Assembly (NCBI GenBank): GCA_024398835.1
Contig: JAKSIK010000004.1
Location: 1-64,000 of the forward strand
Source of the DNA: Fibrobacter sp.
GTDB lineage: Bacteria; Fibrobacterota; Fibrobacteria; Fibrobacterales; Fibrobacteraceae
Direction: 5' to 3'
DNA: 64,000 nt
The stretch's first letter is position 1. Each line of letters opens with the position of its first letter. The notes under the pieces were generated by a model. The model worked only from the letters and a program-made list of their open reading frames with translations. It was not told the DNA's origin and did not search any database. Below, piece after piece: positions 16,877-26,223 of the stretch. A program made the position numbers and the translations under genes.

Positions 16877-18037
16877 ATGCCTCAAGCCACTTCCAATCGC
16901 ATCCAATGGATTGACGAATACAAAGGTTTCGTCCTGTTGCTGGTTTGCCTCTATCATCTGGAGCAATCCTTCGCGAACATCCAGATGGGAATGGAGCACC
17001 TGAGCGCCTTCCGCATGTCCGCCTTCTTCTTCATCAGCGGAGTCCTTTTCAGCACCCGACGTTTCCCCACCTTCAAAGGCTATTTTCTCCATAAGACGAA
17101 AGTACTGCTCCTCCCCTACATCACTTTGTCGCTCCTGTTTTTGGCCCTGGACCCCGTCATCTACAATTTTGACTGGTTCCCTCGCGCTCCCAAAATGTCC
17201 ATCATGAATATCCACCCCGTCATTAATGACGTCAAGGATTACATCTTCTGGAATCTGGCAAAAATATTCATCGCCGGGAAATCCTCCGTCGGCTCTGGCC
17301 CCATCTGGTTCGTCTTCACGCTGTATTCCATCAGTCTGCTATTTTACCTTGTACAAAAAATTACAAACAAATTATTCAACGGTCGCGACACCATTTCCCG
17401 AAACACTACCATTGCCCCTAAAATCTTCATTGCCATCGTCGCCTGCGCAAGCCTTGCCACTGGCTGGCTCCTCTATAAAAACCACATCCGCCTTCCCCTA
17501 GGCATTGAGCGCGACTTAACCACTCTCTTCTTCTTCGCCTGCGGCTATCTATGCAAAGGAATTTTGAATGCCGGCAACGCAACAATAGCCACATTTTACA
17601 AACAAATTCTCTTCGCCATCTTTTCCATTGTCGCCTTCGTCCTTTATGCCCTCATTGAGCCTGCCGACCCCAATTTCAGCATCATGAACAACGATTTGGG
17701 CAAAAACTTCTGGGTGTTTCTCGCCAGTTCCGCTTTCGGAATTTTGGGTTTGATTGGCATGTTTCAGATTTTCCTGCGCGTGCCCCTCGCCATCGTAAAA
17801 GGCATCCTCCGGAACATCTCCCGAAACGCCCTCATCATTCTCGCCGTCCACTGGTGGGTTCTGCTAGTGCTCCGCATCGTTTTCAAAACCAATTTGGACA
17901 AGCCCGGAATCGCCTACATCGCCCTCCCCATTGTCATAGCCGCAGTCATTGCAGCCATTCCCCTATTCCGCTGTAAGCTCTACAAACTATTGGGGAAAGA
18001 GAAAATCTCTGTCCGGGAAAGTCTTTCCTTGAAATAG
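16877..18037 (+). CDS. Membrane acyltransferase (acyltransferase 3 family)
   Basis: A 386-residue polytopic membrane protein with about ten hydrophobic helices. The N-terminus, IQWIDEYKGFVLLLVCLYH, matches the start of acyltransferase-3 (OafA/NolL/WecH type) proteins, where an Arg/Lys-rich first helix and a conserved His in helix 1 serve acyl transfer to sugars of surface polysaccharides or lipids. A loop with SVGSGPIWFV (~residues 138-147) fits the family's conserved second segment. The substrate is unknown. It follows the MBL hydrolase by 8 bp and has no glycan biosynthesis gene nearby, so context does not help. Confidence 0.75.
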   Translation: MPQATSNRIQWIDEYKGFVLLLVCLYHLEQSFANIQMGMEHLSAFRMSAFFFISGVLFSTRRFPTFKGYFLHKTKVLLLPYITLSLLFLALDPVIYNFDWFPRAPKMSIMNIHPVINDVKDYIFWNLAKIFIAGKSSVGSGPIWFVFTLYSISLLFYLVQKITNKLFNGRDTISRNTTIAPKIFIAIVACASLATGWLLYKNHIRLPLGIERDLTTLFFFACGYLCKGILNAGNATIATFYKQILFAIFSIVAFVLYALIEPADPNFSIMNNDLGKNFWVFLASSAFGILGLIGMFQIFLRVPLAIVKGILRNISRNALIILAVHWWVLLVLRIVFKTNLDKPGIAYIALPIVIAAVIAAIPLFRCKLYKLLGKEKISVRESLSLK

Positions 18038-18147
18038 AACCCGCGCGGCACTCCATAAAAACACAATCCGAACGGCAAAATGCGTCGCGATATACGAATA
18101 AATTAAAATGGGTTGGCTTGATAATGGCAGTTTCAGGCCCAGGAACG

Positions 18148-19050
18148 CTATCCCTGCAATAGTCCTTTAGCAATGATTTCCACCGCCTGGGCTGCAGTAT
18201 CCAAAGCCCGTTTGCCCCAACAAGTTCCCTCTCCTTCCAACAACTTAAAGAAGAACTTGTGTTCGTTATCGATGGCATCCACCAACTTCAGACTTTTATC
18301 CCAATCCGCACAGAGGGCCAAATCCGCATAGAATTTGGCTTCGGCGCCAGTTGCCGCATTCTTGAACAGCGCCTCGATGGCACGGATTTCCACATCGCTG
18401 ACACGGTTCACGTAGAATTCCGCTTTTACGCCGGCGTTAGTACCGCGGGCCACGCCGAGGGTCATTCGCGCCTCATCGCCGGATTCACTCTGCCAAAAGC
18501 TTTCCAGCTCCACATTCTTGAAGTCAAAGAGCATGAGGAAGAGGTAAACGTCGTGCACCATCATGTCGAGGGCGGCGCCCACATCCCGGCAGCGCTCAGC
18601 GTAGCCGTGCTCCCGCCGGAAAAACAGCCGCACCTCGGCCCCCTTCTGCTGCCGCAGATTCTCCAGAAATTGCCTCCGGAATTTCTGAAACGCCGGATTG
18701 AAGGATTCAGAATGACCCACCACCAGCGGGACTTTCGCCTCACGGCTCAAGCGCACCAGTTCCCAGGCGTCGCTGGCAGTTTCCGCCAAAGGCTTCTCCA
18801 CAAAAACGGGAACGCCTTTTTTCAGAAAATGCTGCACATACTCAAAATGTGTTTCCGCCGGAGAGGCTACCACGGCAAAGTCCACGGGCTCGGTGGCAAC
18901 TTTCAGTCCACCATTACTTATGGCTCCACTCCCAGGGTTCTGAGCCTTGTCAATAATTTGTACAAAATCCACACCGCGGGCTTCCAACCGGCTTTGGTGC
19001 CGCTTGCCCATAACGCCCTGGCCTACGAGAATCGCTTTCTTCAAACCCAT
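18148..19050 (-). CDS. Gfo/Idh/MocA family oxidoreductase
   Basis: A 300-residue predicted NAD(P)-dependent oxidoreductase. The N-terminal Rossmann motif is GQGVMGKRHQSRL (residues ~10-22). VEKPLAET (~94-101) is the hallmark EKP segment with its catalytic Lys, and a DVGAALDMMVHDVYL segment (~158) matches the family's active-site region. Enzymes of this group oxidise or reduce sugars, inositols and related compounds; the substrate here cannot be assigned. It is convergent with the acyltransferase gene, and its start lies ~200 bp from the small membrane protein gene on the other strand. Confidence 0.85.
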   Translation of the reverse strand: MGLKKAILVGQGVMGKRHQSRLEARGVDFVQIIDKAQNPGSGAISNGGLKVATEPVDFAVVASPAETHFEYVQHFLKKGVPVFVEKPLAETASDAWELVRLSREAKVPLVVGHSESFNPAFQKFRRQFLENLRQQKGAEVRLFFRREHGYAERCRDVGAALDMMVHDVYLFLMLFDFKNVELESFWQSESGDEARMTLGVARGTNAGVKAEFYVNRVSDVEIRAIEALFKNAATGAEAKFYADLALCADWDKSLKLVDAIDNEHKFFFKLLEGEGTCWGKRALDTAAQAVEIIAKGLLQG

Positions 19051-19093
19051 TTCAAAACCTGCTTACCAAATATAGCACCAGCTACGCTGAAAT

Positions 19094-19202
19094 AAATTAT
19101 GAATTATGAATGATGAATGATGAATTATATCGGACGAAGTACTGTGTCTGAGACGAATTCCGCATTCTGCATTCATCATTCTGCATTCATCATTCAGCAT
19201 TT
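19094..19202 (+). repeat. ATGAATG-heptad inverted repeat, copy 1
   Basis: Left arm AATTATGAATTATGAATGATG and on; right arm with CATTCTGCATTCATCATTC and on. The arms are inverted repeats built from imperfect seven-base units, with a ~35 bp centre containing GACGAAGTACTGTGTCTGAGAC. Related copies are at 33536 and 45003. Confidence 0.7.
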
Positions 19203-19234
19203 TTCCTCACAACCTTTTTTGATATGATAATTTC

Positions 19235-19248
19235 TATCTTACACCACA
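19235..19248 (+). promoter_or_regulatory. TATCTT -10-like box before small membrane protein
   Basis: TATCTT at 19235-19240 lies seven bases before the ATG at 19248, the same geometry as the other probable leaderless starts. It favours the internal ATG over the one at 19224. Confidence 0.35.
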
Positions 19249-19439
19249 TGTCCCTCCTGCTGTTCCTCATCTTTTTCGCCTGGTTCATAAGCGCCATCAT
19301 CCGTAAAAGGTTCTCTTACGGCAAGGCGGACTACGACTTTCACGAGCATCCGGTGCAGTACGTGCTGGTCTGCATCTTCATTCTCGCCATGGCGGCCCTC
19401 TGCATGTACCGCTTCCTTGTGGAAATGGAAATTCTCTAA
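19248..19439 (+). CDS. Small two-helix membrane protein
   Basis: A 63-residue protein (71 if the ATG at 19224 is used). Two hydrophobic helices (~1-16 and ~37-55) are joined by a charged loop RKRFSYGKADYDFHEHP. It is not recognised as a known family. It lies alone between a divergent oxidoreductase and the carboxyltransferase gene. Codon use resembles the neighbours, which supports it being real. Confidence 0.45.
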   Translation: MSLLLFLIFFAWFISAIIRKRFSYGKADYDFHEHPVQYVLVCIFILAMAALCMYRFLVEMEIL

Positions 19440-19507
19440 AGCCGCCGTTTTCCGCCAAATACCCCCAAAATCCCCTTTTTTCCGCTGAGCCAAAGCCAGT
19501 TTTTTTT

Positions 19508-19570
19508 ATATTTCCTCCGTATTTAAAAGTACAAGTAAACACGGGACTCTGTCCCATAAGGAAACACAAT
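19508..19570 (+). promoter_or_regulatory. Promoter and leader of carboxyltransferase gene
   Basis: A TATATT box at 19508-19513 is followed by a ~50 base leader with a small hairpin GGGAC-TCT-GTCCC (19544-19556), then the Shine-Dalgarno AAGGA and the ATG at 19571. The hairpin's role is unknown. Confidence 0.4.
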
Positions 19571-21142
19571 ATGAAGAAGATTCTGTTCCAAGATACTTCC
19601 TTCCGCGATGGCTTCCAGTCCATTTTTGGCGCCCGCGTGTTCATGAAGGACTTCATGCCGGCTGTTGAAGCAGCCTGCCATGCAGGTATCACACATTTTG
19701 AAGCTGGTGGCGGCGCTCGCTTCCAGGCTCTTTACCAGAACTGCGGTGAAGACGCTTTTGATATGATGGACGAATTCCGTCGCGTTGTGGGCCCCAAGGC
19801 TCGCCTCCAGACCCTCGCCCGCGGCATTAACGTGGTGGCTCTGGCACCCCAGCCCCGCGACATGATCAAGCTCCATGCCCAGATGTTCAAGAAGCACGGC
19901 ATGACCCGCATTCGTAACTTCGACGCTCTTAACGACGTGAACAACCTCATCTACTCCGGCAAGTGCATTACCGAAGCCGGTCTGGAACACGAAGTTGTGG
20001 TCACCATGATGGAACTTCCTCTGGGCTGCAAGGGCGCTCACGATCCTGACTTCTATGAACGCATCCTCCGCAACATTTTGGACGCCGGCGTTCCGTTCGC
20101 CTCCGTCTGCTTCAAGGACGCTTCCGGTACGGCCAACCCCTCCAAGGTGTACGAGACCTTCAAGCGCGCTCGTAAGCTCCTCGGCGACGATGCCGAACTC
20201 CGCATCCACAGCCATGACACCTGCGGTACTGGTGTGGCTCAGTACAAGGCCGCTATCGAAGGTGGCGCCAACGGTATCGACGTGGGCCGCAAGCCCCTCT
20301 CCGGTGGTACCGCTCAGCCGGACCTCTTCTCCATGTTCCATGCCTTGAAGGGCACCGACTACGTGCTCGCCCTCGGCGACGATGGCATCGTGGACGAAAA
20401 CGCCATTCCCAAGCTGATGGAAGCCAACAACGTGGCAGTTGAATGCCTCAAGGACTACAACTTCCCGCCCGAAGCCCGTCAGATTACTACCGACGTGATT
20501 TTCAGCCCCATGCCGGGTGGCGCTCTTACCGCCAACACCCTCATGATGCGCGAAACCAAGACCTTCCACCTGTTCCCGAAGGTTATCGAGAACATGAGCG
20601 AATGCGTCCGCCGCGGTGGCTTTGCCTCCTCCGTGACGCCGGTTTCCCAGTTCTACTTCCAGCAGGCTTACATGAACACCTTGAACCAAGCCGCAGGCCG
20701 CGACACGTGGTTCAAGATGACCGAAGGCTACGGCAAGATGCTCCTCGGCTACCAGGGCAAGACTCCTTGCGAACCGGATCCGGAACTCGTGAAGATTGCC
20801 GCCGACCAGCTCGGCATGAAGCCGTTCAAGGAAGCTCATCCTGGCATCCAGTGCGCCGAAGAAATTCTTGAACCGGGCATCCCGGCTGCAAAGAAGCTCC
20901 TCGAAGAAAACAACCTCCCGGTGACAGACGAAAACATCTTCATCGTGGGCTGCCTCCAGACGAAGGCCGGCAACAAGGGTATCGAATTCCTCAAGGGCAA
21001 CCGCCACATCGGCGTTCCCAAGAAGGACCCCAACGCCGCTCCTGCTGTGGACACCAAGAACATGAAGGCTCAGGGAACCAACACCTACCGCATCGCCCTC
21101 GGCAACCAGAGCTGGGACGTTCAGGTGAGCACCCTGAAGTAA
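19571..21142 (+). CDS. Biotin-dependent carboxyltransferase (OadA / 5S type), no biotin domain
   Basis: A 523-residue protein of the pyruvate-carboxyltransferase fold, as in oxaloacetate decarboxylase alpha and transcarboxylase 5S, which moves a carboxyl group between a keto acid and biotin. Seen: the N-terminal DTSFRDGFQS (usually D-T-x-x-R-D), FKDASGTANP (~180) with the Lys expected to be carbamylated, and HSHDTCGTG (~215) as the metal-binding HxH. The last ~25 residues (TYRIALGNQSWDVQV) look like the first strands before a biotinyl domain, but no AMKM biotinylation site follows, so the carrier must be another protein. A carboxyltransferase of the 12S/MmdA type is at 40569-42059. Codon bias is strong, suggesting high expression. 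The exact substrate is inference. Confidence 0.85.
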   Translation: MKKILFQDTSFRDGFQSIFGARVFMKDFMPAVEAACHAGITHFEAGGGARFQALYQNCGEDAFDMMDEFRRVVGPKARLQTLARGINVVALAPQPRDMIKLHAQMFKKHGMTRIRNFDALNDVNNLIYSGKCITEAGLEHEVVVTMMELPLGCKGAHDPDFYERILRNILDAGVPFASVCFKDASGTANPSKVYETFKRARKLLGDDAELRIHSHDTCGTGVAQYKAAIEGGANGIDVGRKPLSGGTAQPDLFSMFHALKGTDYVLALGDDGIVDENAIPKLMEANNVAVECLKDYNFPPEARQITTDVIFSPMPGGALTANTLMMRETKTFHLFPKVIENMSECVRRGGFASSVTPVSQFYFQQAYMNTLNQAAGRDTWFKMTEGYGKMLLGYQGKTPCEPDPELVKIAADQLGMKPFKEAHPGIQCAEEILEPGIPAAKKLLEENNLPVTDENIFIVGCLQTKAGNKGIEFLKGNRHIGVPKKDPNAAPAVDTKNMKAQGTNTYRIALGNQSWDVQVSTLK

Positions 21143-21191
21143 TCGCTAATTTGTTCTAAACGGGGCCCGCCCCGCCAAAGCAAAGATGCTT

Positions 21192-21225
21192 AAAAGACCT
21201 CGGAAAATTCCGAGGTCTTTTTTTT
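21192..21225 (+). terminator. Terminator of carboxyltransferase gene
   Basis: Near-perfect stem AAAGACCTCGG/CCGAGGTCTTT followed by eight T. Confidence 0.92.
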
Positions 21226-21241
21226 GCGCTATGAAGAAATT

Positions 21242-22036
21242 CTAGAAGACGAAAGTCTTCCCACCGTGAATCACAGGGCTCATCTGGGTAGAAAGCATCA
21301 AGCCCACCTGGAAACCGCTAGGATGATAGTAGCCCACATCGGTAGCATAAATCATCTTGGTCCAGTCGGAAGCCAGCATATAGGTTTCTTCCAACTTCAA
21401 ATTTCCCAGGCGGTTTTCAGAACCCAAGCCTACAGAAATCCAGGTGGCCGTCATCGGGTAGAAATCCATCTTTTCGTCCAGATTGTTGGCCCAGCCCAGT
21501 TTATCCAGGTCATCGCGAGCATCCTCATACTCGCCACCACCCTGATAGAACTGAATGCCGCCACCAAGGCCCAGCTGAACGCGGGAGCCCAGCTTGAAGT
21601 CAGCACCCAGAAGCACCTTCTCCTGGACATTCCAGAAGGAGTAGGAATCTTCACCGGCATCGCTCCTGAGCCAGGTTTCGTAGGAATCTACACAACGAGG
21701 AGTTTCGTCATCACAATTGAAATGCACCTTACCACCCTGGCCACCAACGGCACCCGTGATGAACAACGGCGAAAGACTACCGCCAAAACGATACATCAAG
21801 GCCACATCGCCACCGCCACCAAGGATATCATCCACATTGCGGCCTGTGGCTAGCGGAACAACGTAGCCTTCCGCAGAAACGGCAATGGTTCCTGTTTCAG
21901 AATCTGCACCTCGCGGCGTATGGAACGTAGGCACGGGATTTGCACCCAAAGACTGCAACCGGGCCTTATTGCAACCCGTCATCGTCAAAGCGAAAAACAC
22001 AGAAAGAATAGCGAAAAACACTCGCGACATTTTCAT
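21242..22036 (-). CDS. Outer-membrane lipoprotein of unknown function
   Basis: A 264-residue protein with a lipoprotein signal: MKMSRVFF, a hydrophobic core, then LTMTGC with Cys as lipidation site. The start at 22036 is chosen because GGAG lies directly upstream, while the longer open frame adds 30 residues without signal character. The remainder is rich in Gly and alternating hydrophobic residues (VALMYRFGG, RVQLGLGGGIQF, ISVGLGSENRLG), as expected for a small beta-barrel or surface beta protein. No family was recognised. It is convergent with the carboxyltransferase gene. Confidence 0.65.
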   Translation of the reverse strand: MKMSRVFFAILSVFFALTMTGCNKARLQSLGANPVPTFHTPRGADSETGTIAVSAEGYVVPLATGRNVDDILGGGGDVALMYRFGGSLSPLFITGAVGGQGGKVHFNCDDETPRCVDSYETWLRSDAGEDSYSFWNVQEKVLLGADFKLGSRVQLGLGGGIQFYQGGGEYEDARDDLDKLGWANNLDEKMDFYPMTATWISVGLGSENRLGNLKLEETYMLASDWTKMIYATDVGYYHPSGFQVGLMLSTQMSPVIHGGKTFVF

Positions 22037-22138
22037 TTTATTTTCTCCAATCTTAAAAGCGCCACTTTCAGTAACTAGCCTCCAGTGACGCCCCAAATAT
22101 ATGAATTTATTTAGAAAAAAGCCCACCTATTCAAATAT

Positions 22139-24655
22139 TTATTCCAAACGAATAGAGTGAATAATGCAGGTTTCATTTTTCTTCATCGCCTGCAAACTCA
22201 AGCGTGATGCGGAATAGGGCTGATTTGGATTCAATGCAACATTCACTAAATCACTCAAAGGTAATTTCTTGGTTACAAAGGAACCTTGCAAACTACCGTT
22301 TCCTAAATTCACACTTTTCTTCTTTTGGCCAAAGAAAATATCCGTCTGTTGACAAGTTCCGGGCCAGTATTCCACCACAAGATTTTTATAAGAATCCATG
22401 GAATACGTATTTCTTAAATCAAAATGAGCGCCATCTAGATAAGAACCAAAACTCATTTTCAAGCCAGAACCTATAGCATCAGAATAATCCTTCACTACAA
22501 CCGTATCAGACCAGGGAACAATCTGGTAGGAGGAATTAGGATACACATTCGCTTTAGGAATCGATGGATTTTTTTCACTATTCGCAATAGCGCTAGTAAC
22601 AATCCGTGGATTGGAGAGAGTCACTAAACCACCATTAGAATTTAATACCAGACGGAACCAGCGATAATTTGTCAATGCACTTGCCGCCGAAGGCATCTGC
22701 CAGCGAATAGTGTGGAACAAACCATCCTGCTGAATATTTTGTTCCGTCAACTGAATCTGGCCACCACCCCCTTTATAAGGTGTAAGCAACAATTCCGCTT
22801 TCATCCAATTACTCTTGGGAGATTCCACCTTTATATCTACCTCAAAAAGGCTGTTTGGAGTAATGCTTCCACCATTATCCAGAAGTGCAACGCGGTTCCA
22901 GCCCGCAGGCAAATTGAATACCACAGATGCATTTTTTTCAGATGCACCTATGTTGTAATCATAATATGCATAGCTAAAATTTCGTGCCTGCAAAATACCG
23001 CCATTCTTGATGAGTTCAGGCATTTTAGTCTGATCCATGCAACTAGTGTTAGGAGCAAACATTCCTCCTAATTTCGGATTGCGAAATGATTTTTTCGCGC
23101 TATCATAATCCACTTTGGCAACTTCACAAAGAACACGCCAAACATCCGTCTGCATACCCTTCAGCACTTTTTGATCTATTGAGGTTCCCTTTACTGGAGA
23201 TTCAATATGCCTTCCGCTAATAGATTCATTATACCGAGGATGTGTCGGATCTACTGCGTAAGCAGCTTTAGCCGAAGATTTTACACCAGGATTTTCGAAA
23301 GCAAACCCCGAGGAGTTCTGGCTAAAGGCACAATCCGACTTTATGGCCAAATCTCCACCGCACTGCATATCCATTGCACTTACCGTAGGAATAAAAGTGC
23401 TGTTCGTCTGATAAAGAGAATCCTCAGCCCACTTGCCATAAAAATCAAGCGAAGCTATACTAACGCCTGCCACTTTGACACTTTGTTCAAATCTATTCGG
23501 GATTGCCTCTACAACGCCCTCACGAAGAGCCTCGTACATGGTTTTCGCAAAAGGATAAGTACTTCCCTGAACAAAATCAAACTTTGTCACACCAGTCTTT
23601 TCTTTATCGGACACATCTCCCGGGAACTCATACATATGATTGTAAGCAAAAATCCCCGACGTATTATCCTTTGCATACATTTCACTCTGAGCACGCCCCC
23701 AAACGCTACCACCCTTTTCTGCATAACGATTCAGCTTGAAATAGGTGGAAGAATGTGGCGAATTTTTACCCTTTAACTGACCTTGAGCCACCAAAACCTG
23801 CGGGAAGCCCTTGTAGGCGGCTGCCTTTCGGTAATCTCCGAACAGAAAACGATCCGCTCCCATCTTGGGTTCGTATGTTCCATTACCGGCCTTGGTATCA
23901 TAAATCAACAAATCGCGAGCGCCAGGAGAAGAAACGAGGTCATTAAAGGCTTCCGCGGCAGCAACCCCAGCTTCACTAGCCCAAAAATCTATGGTCGCCA
24001 CAAGACCACGAGGCATTACGGCTCCCTGATGCGGAGAATCAAGCGACGCATACAAGCGAACCGGAGCATCGGAACTTTTGCGATCCTTATCATAAAGATA
24101 AGCGCCATAACGACCAAGAATACCTCCTTGACTAATCCCCAAGACAACAAATCCATCCTGATTCTTATTGGGGAATGGAATTTTGTCATTAGAATTCAAG
24201 TACTTGAGCAGCTCCGCAAAATTCGTGGAGTTTGTTTCAAGAGATGTTGTTACCGTCTGAGAAAACTGTACCAAAACAGGTGTATACCCCAAAGATGTAA
24301 GAATTTCTGGAATTCCAAATTCCTCCGTTTCCTTATAAAATTGAGACAGAGAACGTACCTCATCCGTACTCAGATGAATACCATCAATAATGAAGAACGG
24401 ACGCTCCAGATAAAACTTAAATGCAGTGGATTCCATTTCGGGAGGGTCTATCACTCTTATGCGAACAGAAGCCGCTTTTTTTATCTGGCTAATAGAAGAG
24501 GTAACTCCGAAACATGCGGGATGCTGTAAGTATTCCTCTGTCATGCACCCCTTCCCATCTTCAAAACCTGGAGTAAAGTACAGGTCCATATGAGCGGCCA
24601 TGGAGATGCCAAAGGCACCCAATGCGGCCAAAGCGATTTTAGGAATGAAATTCAT
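22139..24655 (-). CDS. Large secreted lipase/esterase-like protein
   Basis: An 838-residue protein with a signal peptide (residues 1-~20). Around residue 170, VLGISQGGILGRYGAYLY shows a nucleophile-elbow G-x-S-x-G, followed by LYASLDSPHQGA, as in alpha/beta hydrolases of the lipase class, where a partially folded peptide chain passes D-S-P-H-x-G. The C-terminal ~250 residues (WNRVALLDNGGSITPNSLFEVDIKV, RWFRLVLNSNGGLVTLSNPRI) look like beta-sandwich carbohydrate-binding or anchoring modules. Its ATG overlaps the stop of the upstream gene by one base, so the two proteins are translationally coupled and probably act together. It could be an esterase on plant-wall acetyl or feruloyl groups or on lipids; this is inference. 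Confidence 0.6.
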   Translation of the reverse strand: MNFIPKIALAALGAFGISMAAHMDLYFTPGFEDGKGCMTEEYLQHPACFGVTSSISQIKKAASVRIRVIDPPEMESTAFKFYLERPFFIIDGIHLSTDEVRSLSQFYKETEEFGIPEILTSLGYTPVLVQFSQTVTTSLETNSTNFAELLKYLNSNDKIPFPNKNQDGFVVLGISQGGILGRYGAYLYDKDRKSSDAPVRLYASLDSPHQGAVMPRGLVATIDFWASEAGVAAAEAFNDLVSSPGARDLLIYDTKAGNGTYEPKMGADRFLFGDYRKAAAYKGFPQVLVAQGQLKGKNSPHSSTYFKLNRYAEKGGSVWGRAQSEMYAKDNTSGIFAYNHMYEFPGDVSDKEKTGVTKFDFVQGSTYPFAKTMYEALREGVVEAIPNRFEQSVKVAGVSIASLDFYGKWAEDSLYQTNSTFIPTVSAMDMQCGGDLAIKSDCAFSQNSSGFAFENPGVKSSAKAAYAVDPTHPRYNESISGRHIESPVKGTSIDQKVLKGMQTDVWRVLCEVAKVDYDSAKKSFRNPKLGGMFAPNTSCMDQTKMPELIKNGGILQARNFSYAYYDYNIGASEKNASVVFNLPAGWNRVALLDNGGSITPNSLFEVDIKVESPKSNWMKAELLLTPYKGGGGQIQLTEQNIQQDGLFHTIRWQMPSAASALTNYRWFRLVLNSNGGLVTLSNPRIVTSAIANSEKNPSIPKANVYPNSSYQIVPWSDTVVVKDYSDAIGSGLKMSFGSYLDGAHFDLRNTYSMDSYKNLVVEYWPGTCQQTDIFFGQKKKSVNLGNGSLQGSFVTKKLPLSDLVNVALNPNQPYSASRLSLQAMKKNETCIIHSIRLE

Positions 24656-25956
24656 TATTTCACCTCCACAAAAAGATGTTGTTGAACGTTCAAGTTGCCC
24701 GAAGTAATTTTCACCTGCAATTCCTGAACGCCGGCAGAATCAAATTCAACCATGATTTCAGATTTCGGGTCCAGAGATTGGCACTTGCCCGACACGCAGA
24801 TTTCCACATGAGGCAGCGTTTTACGGGTTGTCACCGTGAAATAAGGGTCATAGACCAAACGGAACTTGGAGCCTGCGATATAGGAGGACGGAAGTCCTGC
24901 CAAAAGAAGACCTGAATCTTCCAGCACGTGAGTCGCACAAGCGGTATCGGCACAATAAGAAACCGCATAGTCCAAATCCGCCAACAATAGCGGCATCAAT
25001 GTATAATTGGAAAGCGCCGCCATCTCGTTTGCTTCATTGAAAACCTGTTTGGGATTGGCAATTACACCGTCCTTCAAGCGGTTGCGATCGATATAGAAGA
25101 GACTCTTGTACCAACCATCACGAGATGCCTTAGGCGTCAGCGTTTTTGCCTCCCGAAAATTCACAATCTGGTTGTGTTCGTTTTCCGAAAGCACAAAAGC
25201 CGCAGAAGTTTTCTGCTGCAGGCTAGAACGTTCCGCAATTTCATAATGGGCTGAGGTTGGGCGCACATAAGCACTATCGAAAAGTCCCTTCCGAATAGCA
25301 CTTGCCGGGTCCACATCAGCAAAGGAATATTCCGTTTGGAAAAGAGCGTCGCTATTTCCCATAGTTGCGGAATTGCCGCTCGTACCATTAGAACCACCCG
25401 CCGAACCGCCAACAGTTTCTATGCAACTGAGTTCAATATCGTCCACAAAGAAGTTGGTGTACTGGTTTGCAGGCACATCAAAAAGTCCAATGCCCACTTT
25501 ATCCACTTCAAAGGATTCATTCCCCATCAATTCCTGAACGGGGATGGTGAGCACTGCAGTTTTATTCGCCTCCAGTTCGTGGAAAGAAATATGGCCGGCG
25601 CCAGAATTGCCCGAAAGCCAGACGCCAAAATTTCCTTTTTGAGAAGAACGGGCCTTGATTTTGAGGGTGCCTCCATTGACCTTTACAGGCAGGGCATCAA
25701 AAACCAGGGAACCCGTCCAGTCACCGCGATAGTTCCGCATGCCCGAAAGCCGGATGTAAGGATTCTGCATGTTGTCAAAATCCCCCCAGTTAGTAGACCA
25801 TTCCGGAGCCTCCGGGAAAGACCGCGTGGATTCCTCCATACGGCCAGCGTAACTGCCGTCTTTATACAGCGTGAGTGTATTACATACCTGCGCATAGCCC
25901 GAAAGAGAAGCCAAAGCCCCCATCAAGGCGATACGCTTAAACATCCCGTAATTCAC
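24655..25956 (-). CDS. Secreted jelly-roll-like protein, partner of lipase-like protein
   Basis: About 433 residues, of unknown function. The start is taken as GTG at 25956, because GGAGG lies six bases upstream; the ATG at 25944 is 12 bases further on and the signal peptide (MFKRIALMGALASLSGYAQ) follows it either way. Residues ~30-190 (SWTGSLVFDALPVKVNGGTLKIKARS-type segments, VDDIELSC) suggest a carbohydrate-binding-like beta-sandwich. A Gly/Ser/Asn linker follows, then a C-terminal part with several Cys. Its TAA overlaps the ATG of the lipase-like gene (TAATG), which argues for coupled expression and a shared pathway. No enzymatic motif was seen. Confidence 0.55.
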   Translation of the reverse strand: MNYGMFKRIALMGALASLSGYAQVCNTLTLYKDGSYAGRMEESTRSFPEAPEWSTNWGDFDNMQNPYIRLSGMRNYRGDWTGSLVFDALPVKVNGGTLKIKARSSQKGNFGVWLSGNSGAGHISFHELEANKTAVLTIPVQELMGNESFEVDKVGIGLFDVPANQYTNFFVDDIELSCIETVGGSAGGSNGTSGNSATMGNSDALFQTEYSFADVDPASAIRKGLFDSAYVRPTSAHYEIAERSSLQQKTSAAFVLSENEHNQIVNFREAKTLTPKASRDGWYKSLFYIDRNRLKDGVIANPKQVFNEANEMAALSNYTLMPLLLADLDYAVSYCADTACATHVLEDSGLLLAGLPSSYIAGSKFRLVYDPYFTVTTRKTLPHVEICVSGKCQSLDPKSEIMVEFDSAGVQELQVKITSGNLNVQQHLFVEVK

Positions 25957-26210
25957 AGGATACCTCCAATATGATTTGGATTTAGTAAGATGGCCACTCG
26001 GCCACACGCCAAGATTTCAAACAAAAAAGCACACGACACGAAGGCCATGTGCAAATAAGAAGTTTAAAATCTGGGGCGAAATTTAGCTCGCCAATTTCAC
26101 GGCGTAAAGGGATTCCTCGCAAAAAAAATCATTTTGCAAACAACCGTTTCCTAAACCAACAAAAAATCCACAAATTCCCCATTTTTGCGTCATTTCTGCA
26201 CGTTTTTATG

Positions 26211-26223
26211 TATATTCGAAACA
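26211..26223 (+). promoter_or_regulatory. TATATT box, probable leaderless start of OLD nuclease
   Basis: TATATT at 26211-26216, six bases (CGAAAC) before the ATG at 26223, with no Shine-Dalgarno. The spacing is identical to that of the MBL gene. Confidence 0.5.

Noticed and set aside
19523-21007. 494-codon open frame opposite the carboxyltransferase
   Set aside because: Shadow of a strongly codon-biased gene; the plus strand carries clear catalytic motifs. The frame at 56569-57738 opposite the alcohol dehydrogenase is rejected for the same reason.
26049-26222. 58-residue N-terminal extension of the OLD nuclease
   Set aside because: The composition is Lys/Asn/Phe-rich like untranslated AT-rich DNA, family similarity begins after 26223, and a promoter-like box lies just before that ATG.
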